From Sipunculus nudus (taxonomy: Eukaryota; Annelida; Sipuncula; Golfingiida; Sipunculidae), in contig CM049318.1 in the NCBI GenBank assembly GCA_026874595.1, forward strand, positions 56,277,750 to 56,341,749: 64,000 bases of DNA, read 5' to 3'. Shown here piece by piece: positions 12,325-24,090 of the stretch. A program made the position numbers and the translations under genes. Each line of letters begins with the position of its first letter. Position 1 is the first letter of the stretch. The notes beneath the pieces are model-generated. The model worked only from the letters and a program-made list of their open reading frames with translations, had not been told where the DNA came from and searched no databases.

Positions 12325-13989
12325 CAATTAATTTGGCCTCATTGCCACCCGATTACACAACGTTAAAGATTCTCCTCCTTACATTCAACTGTCTTCACGG
12401 TCTGTCATCTATACGTTTAAAACGGCATAGTAGCCCTTCATGTTTCCATTTTTTTGTAGCCATGATAAAAAAGGTAACTAGGAAATGTCTGATGCATTTT
12501 ATATTGAGATAGACCGAGACTTGTTGTGTCAGTTTAACTGCTGAACTATGAAGATATTATTATGTAATTATTTGCAATTGTTAGGTAATTGTTAGACCAC
12601 ACACTCTAAACACTTTTTAAACACTTGTGTTACAGAGCAGCAACAAATAATATCGATGGTTAATAAACATTAAGGAAAGGGAGTGTTTGGTTAATGGGAC
12701 AGAGAAATTTACTTTGCAGAATCTTAAAAAGATAAAAATAGAGCAGTACTAATGTATTGGTATTGGTACAAAGTTAATGACGGTATTGAAAATAAATATC
12801 GTATTGTGATCTTTGCAACTGAGATTGTAGCTGGTTTGAACGTACATAAACGCTAGATGTGACCTCCATTCGAATACCAATCCCCAACAACCTTTAAATT
12901 AAAGTCAGAGAAATAAGAACCTAGTGACAATTCCTTTACTCATAAATCAAAATTAACTGGAACTAATTCTTAAGGTTATTTATGAAGAATTTTGGTGGCT
13001 GTTAGACCTTGGGGCTGTGGTCTAATTTGTGTCTTCTCTCACCTCATAATTTTTCATTCTCTCTGGTCCTCAAATCTCCATGCATAAAGGAAACAAGAAA
13101 ATTATTATCAATATGGATGTAATATATTTGTTACTTCTACTGCAATACACACTAGCCACAGCTCATTAGGCATATACATATAAGGATACAGAACACATTT
13201 CAGTGACAATGCAACACATGATAAAATAAGAAACAAATAAATCTGTTAGATACATATATAATCTATATACAATATTCATATGTTTCTATTTTCAAGGATC
13301 CCATGCACAATATATTTCATCATCTTCTTCTATAATATCGGGAGGAACATAATCTAAAATGTACGTCCAACGTCATGATCATCAATTGATCCGATGATGT
13401 CCTTGTGATGCACAGGACGTGTTTAAATGCTCATTGTTCTTGACTTGATTTGTAAAATTTTTGTTTGCCACCATGCTTTCAACAAAATAAAACGTGTAAT
13501 GCCCTGCACATCCTGCATTAATCACATCCTTGATTAGCCTTCATAGTTGAGAAAAGAACAGAGATATTTACGAAGAAGGAAGAAAAAAGAACCTACGGAA
13601 ACAGCTGACAGATATAGGCAGGATTTAAGGAAGTTTAGCCGGACATTGTTAGGTCAACGAGTCTTCTGACTTGCCCCATCATTTTAGAGGCAGTCCTATG
13701 GGAGTAGTTCTATAAGCCTAACAAGCAAGATTCCCCCCCCCAAAAAAAAAAAGTCATCGCTTTAGTCCGTTTCCTTTTCTTGAAATGTTTGTTTTAATGT
13801 AATTATATTTTTACCATATCATTTAGTTATTCTCATTTTTGAAACTCCGTACAAACCCTCCAACGACCCAAGCAGACTCGAAAATTCTATTTATCTGACA
13901 AAGTGTATAAAAACAAGATACATGCATATTTTTTCTACTTTTCCATTACACAATAAACCTTTCTTAAAAGAAATCGTTGCCGATAGAAA

Positions 13990-14175
13990 AATTTTACCCT
14001 CTCCAGCCCCATAGCTAAGTCATAATACCGAGGAACTCCGTGAAGGCGCACCCGTTTGTGAGTGAATCACGACTGTAGGGCACAGTCTCCCCGTTAAACC
14101 AGCAGAGCGATCACCCTGGGTGGTGGCCGACCGTCAAAAAGTTCACCGCCTCGTCCTAGATTCGAACTCCCTATC
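13990..14175 (-). mobile_element. tRNA-derived SINE, truncated
   Basis: On the minus strand a B-box-like GAGTTCGAATCTAGG is followed by a body containing CACCCAGGGTGATCGCTC and ACTCACAAACGGGTG. The same order of motifs is found in the SINE at 51,540-51,785 (CACCCAGGGTGAGTGCTC, ACTCACTAAACGAGTG). The A-box half of the tRNA-like head is missing here. Confidence 0.62.
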
Positions 14176-14290
14176 TAGTATGGATATTTGTTATTATGTA
14201 ACATTTCAACCGTCACACATCAGCAATAAAAATATATCATATTATACAGCCATGTCGTATTCTATTCATATAACATGAATTACGAGAAAG

Positions 14291-14296
14291 TTTATT
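14291..14296 (-). terminator. Poly(A) signal of the receptor gene (candidate)
   Basis: AATAAA on the minus strand, about 180 bp downstream of the receptor stop codon. It is the nearest canonical signal, but A/T richness makes chance matches common. Confidence 0.4.
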
Positions 14297-14474
14297 ACTC
14301 AGATACATTTAATACCAAAATTAAACATAGTTATTCTATGATCCAGAGAACTGTTCTTTAGACATTGTTCCTCTGATATACCCTGTATATATCGTGACGA
14401 TACATATACGAAAGAATATTTAGGCAAATATATGTTCCATTTAAATTTAATATCCCATACTCCGGTCAAGTTTT

Positions 14475-16348
14475 TTAACAAGAAGCGCATTTTGGATGAC
14501 GTATCCAATGGAAAAAACGCATGAATTCCTCACGGAATTCTTCAACAAATATCAAACGCACAATAAAAGTTATTAACCCGCTACAACAGCGCAGATAAAG
14601 CAACAGGGGGTACACGAATGAATTCTTAAGAAAATTTCCAAAATAGAACACAATAAAGGCGTCTAATATGCTGAGAGGAATTTCTACAAGCATAAATATT
14701 ACAATAGTAGAAATAACAACCAAAGTAATACGAAAATTTGGCAAGGATGGCAGATTCTGGGAGAGTCTTTTTCTTTGTTTGTTTTTAATAACGAGAACAG
14801 TTATCATCCACACAGACAAAATAATTACAATCAGTACAGGAACCGCAATAAATGCCACATGGTAGATGATCTTAGTAACCAGCGAGTACAGGTCGACTTC
14901 ATATCCGGCGTCTTCAAGGGCCCTAGGTGTTCCAGTGACACATGAGACAATGATGCTCATCAGAAGGCATACACCTACTCCCTAAAATTAAAGCATGAGG
15001 ATTGAATTTACATATTACGGCGTTTACACGTTACGTAGTCGTGTACAGGCTACGTAGTCCCTCTATGTTATTTTGGCGTGTACACATTACGTAGCCCCTC
15101 TATGTTATTAAGGCGTGTACACGTTCCGTGGTCCCTCTATATTATTTTGGCGTGGTTTCGCAAGGTTTTGCGATGTAGTTGACTTTTTATTATCATATTA
15201 GTTTCTATGCTGCTTGATAGCACAAAATTGCATATTCTATACATGAACATATTTATCATAATATAATTCTCTTCTCCTGGGCATACGTCTTAACAGCATC
15301 TCAACAACAACAAAAATAAAGTCGTCTTCATTTGGTTAATAGAGGTTAACCATTTTATAGGATCATCAAATGGTATTACTGTACGCACAGTTCACATATA
15401 TATATATATGGATACGTTTCTTGAAACAATGCATTTTTAATAAAGTATCCGAGCACCAAGTTAACACATTTTTCTATTTTAAAATCGTAATTTATCGGAT
15501 ATTAGCCCACTGATCAAATGAATTATGCATGCAAAAAATTAATAATAATAAACACATCCATTTAAAATGTGCTTTAAAATGCATCAGCAGCAAGAATTCA
15601 TTTGTATTTTGTGGTCCGAGGAAACATTATTTATTAAAATGACGACAAACATGCACTCACCAACAAAGTTCTCTTCCAGCTGCACCATGTATCCGCCTTG
15701 AATGGAAAGACTATAGCTACAAATCTGGTGAAGGTCAACTGCACGTGACATGACCCAGATAAAACCATGCCAATATAGTTGAAAAAGTTACTTGTAATAC
15801 AGGGGTACCACGGTGGGCCACAGTGCTTGGCTCTGATAATTACTATTACATGGGCAAGTCCCAATATATCTGCAGTTGATATCATGATAAACAGCAGAGC
15901 TATTTTCCCCATCTTTCTTGTTGCACGTATGCTTCCGAGGATACATGAGACCTCGATAACAATATTTATACCTGGAATGAAATAATATTTCAAAATAGTA
16001 TATCCTGTAAAGTAAGTTTCAGAGGCCACAAATTTGGTCTTACAATTTTATACAGAAATTATATTTGTCTACGTCCGGAGGGCATGCGTTCATTCCCGTT
16101 AGTGTGTTTTTGTGTGTTTGTGCGTTTGTTCTCAACTTAACTTATGCTATCATGAACGGAATCTCATGACATTGTCAGGGCATTTCGGGAATGGCCAAGG
16201 AAGATTCGATAGATATTAGACCTAGGATTATAGACCAGATATGTGATCTGGTTTCCAGAGAAAACCACATTAACGACCCCAACATATCGAAGGCCTGCAC
16301 TGCAAAAATGAAGAATTTTAGTTTTATATTGTGTTTATATATGTAAAG

Positions 16349-16384
<36 letters not shown>

Positions 16385-18787
16385 TTTAATGCAGTTGTAA
16401 TCGAAAAAGCAGAAATATTGTCCAGAATGTTTTTTCTAGTAAAGTACATTTTTCTTTATCTAATATATTACATAAACATACATCCAAATTATAGAAAATA
16501 TAGAAATGGTGTATGAGTTTGCTCGAGTGAGAGTGGTATTGCTTGAATGCTGACCCTTAGTTGGAAACCAATACATAAAAAACAGAATACCTGCAATTAT
16601 TTCAGGTCCACCAGATGCACTTTCTCTTATCCGTTCCATGAGTTCAACCCGAGATCGCAGTCCATGGTCTTGACAGGCACTTGGGTACTTAGCAATCTTG
16701 AAGTTCCACTCATCTGTTATTCTTGTATTGCCACATCTTTCCATGAAGATTTTTCGGAATTCATCTTTTGCAGTTCCATTAATTAATGTCAAATTATTAA
16801 CGTGACATATGTCTGCATCTGACGTACCATCAGGGCGATAAAGACGTGCACAGATGACACCCGATGCCTCGGCAGGTCCCGTAAAACAGGTTTCATTGTT
16901 TAGTACCTTTATGACCGAATCAAGATTTGGATCCCGCATATTAATCTTCATGTCCTTCATACACCACTTAATGTTATGCCATAATTCAAACAGTAATATA
17001 CAAGGGACAGCCTTTTGAACATTCGATGTAAGTACAGCGCTGTAGTTTATAGCCAAGCATGCAGAAACGTTGGACTCCGATAACATATATTCAGTAAATC
17101 GCATGCTAGGCCCGGCAGCACGGTCCTTGATAATTGTAGCGATACCGCTCGTCGAATATTGTTGTTTGCTGGATACTGCTGTCGGAAGATACGGAGAGCT
17201 AGTTATCTCTGGTCGTTCAGCAGGTTTCTCTGTAAATATGCTTGGATTTTTCTGGAATGTGATCACAAGGAATATTCAATATTTTAGAAAAAAAATACCA
17301 TTTACAATTATAATAATAAAACACGTTACCCCTTAATATTTTATTGTTATTTTAAAACCATATGCGTTTTCATAATAGAAATGTACATATCTAATTAGTC
17401 AGATGCACATTTTTGGCACTCTTTCCTGCACATATTCTGCCGTTGCACAAATCAAGAACAAGACCGTGTAGATGAGAAGACGAACACTCTTTGATTAATT
17501 GACAAATATGATAAGGGTGGATTGAATAATGATAATCTGATTTGATTTTTGAAAAAAGTTCTTATTACAATGGAAGGGTAAATGGAAGGCTTAACTGATT
17601 TTATGAGTTAGTTCTAAATATACTTGTAAATGATTTATTTTAGAACAAAATAGCTTGCTCATGAGAACAGTTTGCTGATGTGGCACAGTGTACTGTAGTA
17701 ACATTCAGGAAGGAAAATTATAAAGCTAGTATAAAGCTAAATCAGTTGTCAGTACATCCCCGTGGTATTGACAATATATTTGAACCTAGGACTCGTGGTA
17801 AAAAACGTTGCCAAAAAGTAGAATATTTTGCTCAGGGACCTTTCCAGTTAATACATTTGAGATCCGTTGATACTTTGAACAAAGCCGCAGGTCGCAAGAC
17901 AACTAGCTATTCATAATTAATATCATGTGCTGTCGTGTGTCACAGATTTAGATCATTAATGATGTCCACTGATAATAACGTACCACAAGTTTTGATTTGG
18001 CAGGGTTGTTAACGAGAGTGGTTTGCGCTCTCACTAGGTAGCAACGCTGAGGAACATTGCAGCTTTGTCCATTCGGGTCTTAATTGGGCTGATAGGTCAG
18101 CAGTAAGTGTTAATGTCGTATGTAAACTACGTGTTCTACGTGTATGTGGGTATATTTCTTGTAATTTGCAAAATATTAAAGGCATATTTGGAACCATTGT
18201 TCTTTTTTTGTGTTTATCACATATCATATACGGGAAAAGAGATGTGACAAGTATACCTTATACGCCAGAAACCAGTAAAACCACCAGTTGTGGTTTCAAA
18301 TATGGAATAGTTTCTACAAGTTTCATAGACTCGATGAAAAAGAATAAAACAGATAATGCAGTTTTGCTCCTGATTTTACTTATATTCACTTTAAGAGATC
18401 TATTGTTCACAAAATGTTGCGTAAATGTTAAAAAAAAATCTTGTGGCTAATGCCATAATATTTGCTTAATTTGTGTTTATATTTCCTCCCCTGGTAACTC
18501 AGTAGTAAAAGCAAGTAAAATACCTTGAACTGTTGATTAACATATTCATATCCTCCCGAGCAGTTTGTCAGTTTACAGTCGCTACCACTTACTCAAGTAT
18601 CATTAACACCTGTGCATCTTAACATGCTCTCATAAAAAGTATATAAACTATAATTATAAATTGTAGATATATAGATAAGGCTTACCTCATTAACTTGTGA
18701 ATCTGTAACTTTCCATGTTGTACCAATTTTTTTGGCCCATGATAAGCTGCAGCTAAGTATAAAACTGAGTAAGCCTACTTGGAACAT
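14475..18787 (-). CDS. Orphan class A-like GPCR with large cysteine-rich ectodomain
   Basis: Four exons read on the minus strand: 18,787-18,686, 17,251-16,591, 15,971-15,661 and 14,981-14,475. All introns are GT-AG, the phases are 0, 1, 0, and the sum is 526 codons plus TAA. Residues 1-18 form a signal peptide (MFQVGLLSFILSCSLSWA). Residues 35-250 are an ectodomain with many cysteines and five N-X-S/T sites (NVS, NYS, NET, NLT, NGT) that matches no domain I know. TM1-3 (about 250-345) carry TAD289 in TM2 and TRFVAIVFPF in TM3, an E/DRY-type variant with Arg337. The last exon gives TM4-7, with Pro460 in TM6 (VEIP) and SGLITFIVR in place of NPxxY. The tail HPKCASC could be lipidated. The short start exon was chosen for its signal peptide and good donor. 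It should act at the plasma membrane; the ligand is unknown. An extra small exon in intron 1 cannot be excluded. Confidence 0.85.
15019..15155. repeat. 37-bp minisatellite in receptor intron 3
   Basis: Units beginning GGCGT at 15,019, 15,075, 15,112 and 15,149 share ACACGTTACGTAG and CCCTCTATGTTATT. Spacing is 56, 37 and 37 bp; the first unit carries an internal duplication of GTGTACAGGCTACGTAG type. It lies in the intron between the TM1-3 and TM4-7 exons. Confidence 0.8.
16080..16215. repeat. Dispersed repeat in receptor intron 2 (inverted partner 33,540-33,665)
   Basis: About 130 bp is shared in inverted orientation with 33,540-33,665. Key stretches are CGTTCATTC, GGAATCTCATGA and GCATTTCGGGAATGGCC here, and their reverse complements there. 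The two copies in opposite orientation suggest a transposed repeat. No terminal repeats were resolved. Confidence 0.6.
16350..16385. repeat. (TA)n(TG)n microsatellite
   Basis: Adjoining TA and TG dinucleotide runs in receptor intron 2. Confidence 0.9.
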
Positions 18788-20260
18788 TGCTACTTGTGAT
18801 GGTGGTTGCAGAAGTAGCGCTAATGTTGAAAATGAAGCTCTGGGGAATAGAAATACATATATGTTTAATACGCAATGTAAACATCAGGTATTTAATGTCA
18901 AAATATACTGTTATGAAGTTTACATAATTCTGTCAAGGATCATTATATAGTTATCATTATAATGATTATTATTATTATATTGTCTCGTAATTTATACAAC
19001 CAGCTCAGCATGAACAATCTATTATATATCTCCGTGTTCTAAGTTCGTCAGCATACCAGAATAGTTTAGAAAACTGCATTAAAGGCAGTTTTAACAGTGT
19101 CTGGTTTAATGCACATACCAGAATCTATATGGCAATAACATTTTTTAATGTAAATATAGGCTGTGCTTCAAAGAAATAATATTTAAAGAAGCTTCCTTAA
19201 GTGTCTTCGTGTCACACTTTCCTACAAATGCCATTTCACTCAAAATATATACAAAAAATATAGGGAAAATATAATAAAATGAAATACTTATTACAGTTAT
19301 GTATTTGATATATAACGGAACTGATCGTTTGATGAAAAGAACAAAATATAGGCCTTGTCCTACACGCTAAACCTCATCCCCTTTGCGTATGCAAATTACT
19401 GATATTCATATACTTTCAATTTAAACCTGATGATTGATAAGAACTAACAGCACACTTTATAAAAACGTAGTTTTGAAATAGGGCAAAAAGTAATAATGAC
19501 TACCGGATGGCTTGTTAAATTCGGTCGTGTCATAGGGCCTATTATACTAGTATTTGTAAACGAGTCTTGCATTACAAGACACAAGTTTTAATCATTTTTA
19601 TCGGATTTGTTGACTGCTGGAATAAAATAAGACTAACTTAACACGTTGTATTTACAAAAATATGTAAGATTTATAGAAACATTACGAAGAATATATCATA
19701 TTCATATAGATTATATGAATTCTCGGCCACACAAACCGCAAAGCCGAATAAACATGAATTAGATCCTATTTCAACGTACTGCAATGATATATTAAGTTTT
19801 GAATAGTGGGTACAATAATGGAAATTTTCCTAATTTATCTAGTCAATTAAACAATTAACAAAGCATATCCTAAATTCGATCCTCACTCATTTCAGGTCAT
19901 ACTCAATAGGCCTTTGGACATGTTACGTGACTGCAGATGAAGCATGTAGTTACTGAATTTGTAATTTTAATTTTTATAATGCCTGGGCCTTATCCTGTTT
20001 CTACTTAAAAGGGCAAGAACCCCATCAAATACTGTTTTACCATTTTTCATACACACATATATATAAGCCGCATTTCATCGTTTCGTTCAGTGCAGATTAA
20101 TTTGCAAGGACTGACGAATTATTATCCAGATGTATCTGCCATTAAGTAACAATTTCACGTCTGTCAGCTGTAGTTTTCTGCATAGTCGAAAATATCATGA
20201 CGCTGAAATGCAAGATTTCGATACCCGGTCAAGGAAATGTAAATATAACTCTAAAATGAA
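18788..20260. other. 5' flank of the intact receptor; no gene seen
   Basis: Positions 18,840-19,200 align with the 5' flank of the pseudogene copy (5,400-5,700), so this part was duplicated together with the gene and should contain whatever drives it. No convincing TATA box or initiator can be picked out in such AT-rich sequence. The rest shows no recognisable feature. Confidence 0.4.
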
Positions 20261-20269
20261 GTAAGTATA

Positions 20270-21990
20270 AACAAGCATCAGAAACTGTATAAATGAAGAA
20301 CATACCTCCCATTCCAAAAAAGGTACTGTTAATGAAAGAAAAATATCCTGATGAATATTTTGCATTTCCATACCAAGGTGAAAAATATATTTTACACTAT
20401 TAATATCTGATTTCTTAACAAAATTATAATCATATTTTTCAATTAAGTTTATGTGGTATGCTATTAATTGAAGAATATCAATAATAATGCAAAGTTTATG
20501 CATCAACAATAAAAATACACGTATCTAATAATACATTTAAACTACATCGATGTAAAGAACTTAAGAATCATCGAAATCCGGCCGTAGGTAAGGAAATATT
20601 TAAACATGCACAGACGGTTGTGAAACGGATCCAGCGAAATACAAATAAAACTAAAAGTTTTCTAGTCAAAAAGTGGATTTATATTTACTTTCGAATCGGC
20701 GCCAGGGAGTCTAGGCTGAGCAGAGAGACATGGGTATTTAGAATCCTAAAATATTCGCATCAGCTAATTATCACTTCTTGTTCCTCCATTTGTAAAAATG
20801 CATATATGATTTCTTTTTTTCTCGCTTTCCTTGATTCATATTATTCGCTGTAATGATTTCGTTGGTTGACCATAAGCTATCCCTTGAAAAAAAATCCCCT
20901 GGGAAACTGTTGAAAGAGAAAGTCTACACCATGGGCGTGTTATAAGCTAACAATTAGTTTCACTAGTGCTCGTGGTATATATACGAAGATCCAGTTCTTC
21001 GTTACTAGTGATTGGATTCTTAATCTTCTTTATTTTAATTCGTATGTAAGTTTCAGAAAATACAATCTGACATTTAACGCATAATTTTAAAATTAATTTG
21101 CCTATTAAGTTTGATGCGTTTCGGTTTTATTACAAACAAACAGATTACTTCCAAGCAGACATAGAAACTTAGGATACTCATAGAATACGTACGCACATTT
21201 ATTTTATCTAACGTCGTGAACTGTGAAACGTGTAAACAAAATTTAATAATAGATATCGAAATAGCTAAAAGGACGTGTGAAACGTGTAAACAAAATGTAG
21301 TCACAGATGTTCAGATCGCAAAAAAAATATTAAAATAAACTGTTAATCCGGTTAACTTATATGGAATTCCCAAGACCCCCACTCGAACCGTATTTTAGCT
21401 TATGAATCTTAAGTTGGTACAAGTATAATTCTGTGCTATGCTTTTTATTTGTTCCTTTTTCTGTCGAGGGGCGGTAACAGATTATACTTAGAACTAATTG
21501 GTCCCAAGGAGAATGTTTTCAACAGTGCCCTTGGAAAACCTTCTCTATGGTTCACTTTAATCCAAGGTACCCTGTTATTAAGGAAATAGTGAGGGAGGTC
21601 CGTACTTAACACGATCACGTCAGTCCGTCCCCCCTTTAACAAGTTCTATGCGACATCTCATCTTCTATGCGATATCTAAAAACCATTTACTCCTTTCCCT
21701 TTTCTTATAAAAAAATCTGGTTTTGGTTACACTTGGACTTTTTCATGAATTATTTTAATATATTCTTAAATTCTAAATTATACACATTTCACTTATATTA
21801 CAATGTATAAACAACTTTTACTCGTATCTATTTATTAATAAAAAGTTTCTTCTCAATCGGTTAGATTTTGGTCACACCTTAATGGTTTTAGATTTTGTTA
21901 AATTTTGAAAGCTATAATTATATTTCATATGTTTCATTGTTTCATGTTTCATTTAAAGAAACAGTTAGTATGATCCACCTCTCATTGAAA
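20270..21990. repeat. Duplicated block (partner 29,200-30,870)
   Basis: Long colinear similarity with 29,200-30,870. Shared stretches include CATACCTCCCATTCCA (20,305 and 29,228), GAAATCCGGCCGTAGGTAAG (about 20,574 and 29,504), GCGCCAGGGAGT (20,700 and 29,630), CCTTGGAAAACCTTC (21,530 and 30,362) and GATCCACCTCT near the end (21,970 and 30,826). The minus-strand frames at 21,445-21,642 and 30,329-30,523 (GRTDVIVLSTDL and GRTDEIMFGTDI) correspond to each other and may be decayed exons of an unknown gene. Confidence 0.72.
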
Positions 21991-22179
21991 CGCTATGGTC
22001 TATTTGCCACTTTTTTTTTAATAAAGTAACGTTAGAGATTCTCATGTGAAACTTTTAACAAAACGGAATATTAGTGAAAAAAACTTGAAAATCAGGCGGC
22101 TGTAAAATGGAATAAATGAAGTGAGATTATATCTTATGCCTTAAAAAATAAAATAATCACAGACTGCATTTCGGTTTAC

Positions 22180-22335
22180 CTTATAATCCGCGACAGGGAG
22201 ACTAGTCTGAGCAGACAGGCATAGGCATTTCAGAGCGACAACTTCATCCTGCAGCTGATGTTCACTGCTTCTCCTGTCAGTAAAATACTCAATTGATTTA
22301 TGCAAGGGCGACCTGGGCGTCGTCCCAGATAGCAT
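22180..22335 (-). other. Exon-like open frame, repeated (partner 37,157-37,312)
   Basis: On the minus strand a 52-codon frame starts MLSGTTPRSPLHKSIEYF and ends LPVADYK at a good GTAAAC splice donor. The partner copy is open, has the same donor, and differs at 9 of 52 codons. I do not recognise the product. It has no signal peptide or membrane segment. Related but closed sequence sits at 20,680-20,800 and 29,620-29,740. It could be the first coding exon of an unknown lineage-specific gene, a relic of one, or chance. Confidence 0.35.
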
Positions 22336-22700
22336 TTCAATTAATTGCATAACCCATTCCAATGGACACTAATTAAGTAAAATTATATAATTAGGTGTAA
22401 TATTGAATTCTATGAGTCACGTTCATAATAGACTGTAAATTTATAAAATGATCTAATTAGTCGTAGCTAGTAACCGTTAAGCTCTTTGCCTTTAATTTGT
22501 GTTTTAGGTTTCAGGAAATTACGCTTTGTGTTTACCTCACCTATTTAACATTAATTTGCCTATTAGAGGGTGACATATACCTGCGCCTAATTAGACAGGG
22601 CAAGCCCAAGAACACGATCATAATCGTCACTACCGAGCTTTTCTAAAATGATTCGCGGAATGTTTTTCCAGTAAATATATTTCTGTTTAGAACATTTTTG

Positions 22701-22797
22701 TATATATATTTCTTTTTATTCAAATATGCAAACTCTCCATTAAATATGCACTTTCAATGGAGAATTTGCATATTTGAATAAATAAAAAATATATATA
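22701..22797. repeat. Long imperfect hairpin
   Basis: Arms of about 41 bp (22,701-22,741 and 22,756-22,797) with a 14-nt loop; the core TTCAAATATGCAAA and CTCCATT pairs with its complement almost perfectly. It may be a tiny palindromic foldback element or the product of a local inversion-duplication. Confidence 0.8.
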
Positions 22798-23976
22798 TTT
22801 TACATAAATATATTGATATTTTGGCTCTATGTAGGGAGAGTAATGTATAATGGGTACAAAATATTCAATTTGTATAAAATATAATATCAGTTAATATGAA
22901 ATTTGGTTTTAACCAATTAAGTACAGATAAATTATGCAAATTAGGCAAATTCGTAAGTTTCTTGTTAATACTGGTCCCAGAAAAAAATCAATAAACGTCA
23001 CTGCCAATATTTTCTCAATTGATCCTAGGGTATTTTTTTCCTGTAGAAACGATATCTGCTTGGGAATTTTCTTTTTATTTCTTTCATATTTTTTTACCAA
23101 AAAGCACGTCTTTTTTCATTTTTATACGTATGCAAGATAAAAGCATGAAATAACAGGTCAAGCAACACGTTGAAACCCATAAAGAAATTAAGTATCCGAC
23201 ATATATTGCAAACTAAGAAAAATAAACCGTTAATTTTTATAATGTAACGTCAATGAACCTACTGAAACGTATTATATATTGTGTCTTGCATTTGTACAGG
23301 TAAAATTCTATATTACAAATTTAATACGGCTCTTGCGCGCAGCTGAACTTAAGCATACTTCAAGCAGAGGGGTCTCAGCTGTTGAGCCCTGTCAAGGAAT
23401 ATGACGTTAAGGGATGTTTGTTGAAATCTATTTTTAAAAAAGTCAAGGACATCTAAAGGAAAAAAACTATTGGGGGGGGGGGCTAATAATTCCCTAGGAG
23501 GTGTAATTTCTGGTCCATGGACTAATAACTACGAATACATAATAACGGAATTAGTTTGGGTTGAAAACTTTACTCAGCTTTTTGGTTATAATGATACAAA
23601 AACCTACTAATAGCCATAATTCCTTAGCGTGTTTATTAAGTAAGAGAAGCCTATGATTTATCTTTAGTAAAACATGATAGCGTTTGCAAGGGTAAATGGA
23701 CACCATGAGAGTAGTACAGGCTATTATTTCAAACCATGTTTATCATTTGTAATTGGTACACACTTTCGCTTGAATAATTATTTTAAGACAAATTTCCTCA
23801 TGTTTAGTTATGTAATTAACATGCATGAACATATGTCAGGGTAACGGAAAGACTGCATTGATTACTTCGACTGATTATCTTGTGAGACATAATAGGACTA
23901 AGAATGCGGTCGGTTTTATGTATGCAAGACGTAAATAGGAAACAAGAGTTTAAAATTAGGCCGTCCTTCCTATGAC

Positions 23977-24017
23977 GGGGGGGTCGCAGGAAGAAGGCCT
24001 CTTCCTGCGACCCCCCC
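23977..24017. repeat. Perfect GC-rich hairpin with G-run/C-run arms
   Basis: Arms 23,977-23,994 and 24,000-24,017 are perfectly complementary: a G7 run plus TCGCAGGAAGA against TCTTCCTGCGA plus C7, with a 5-nt loop. The C-run continues to about 24,028. It is striking in AT-rich surroundings. Confidence 0.9.
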
Positions 24018-24090
24018 CCCCCCCCCCTACGTGACCAGTTACGCTTCATTGGACTAGTGCAACCACGATACCCGGTCGCACCAGTGGACT

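Larger units (their letters stand above)
11400..14420. repeat. Duplicated 3'-flank block of the receptor (partner 23,600-27,150)
   Basis: A ~3-kb block lying just downstream of the intact receptor gene recurs at 23,600-27,150 in the same order and orientation. Shared parts are a TATCATTTGTAATT stretch (about 12,070 and 23,745), a (TA)n run followed by CAATCAA (12,320 and 25,106), an ATAATTATGTAATTATTTG-like stretch (12,550 and 25,470), and a final part to CATATACGAA (14,405 and 27,145). The partner stops just short of where the receptor's last exon would lie. No protein-coding exon is seen in the block. Confidence 0.65.

Noticed and set aside
18166-18450. 94-residue plus-strand frame with a hydrophobic start (GIFGTIVLFLCLSHIIYG)
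   Set aside because: It sits inside receptor intron 1 on the opposite strand, and the paralogous intron at 2 kb does not keep it open.
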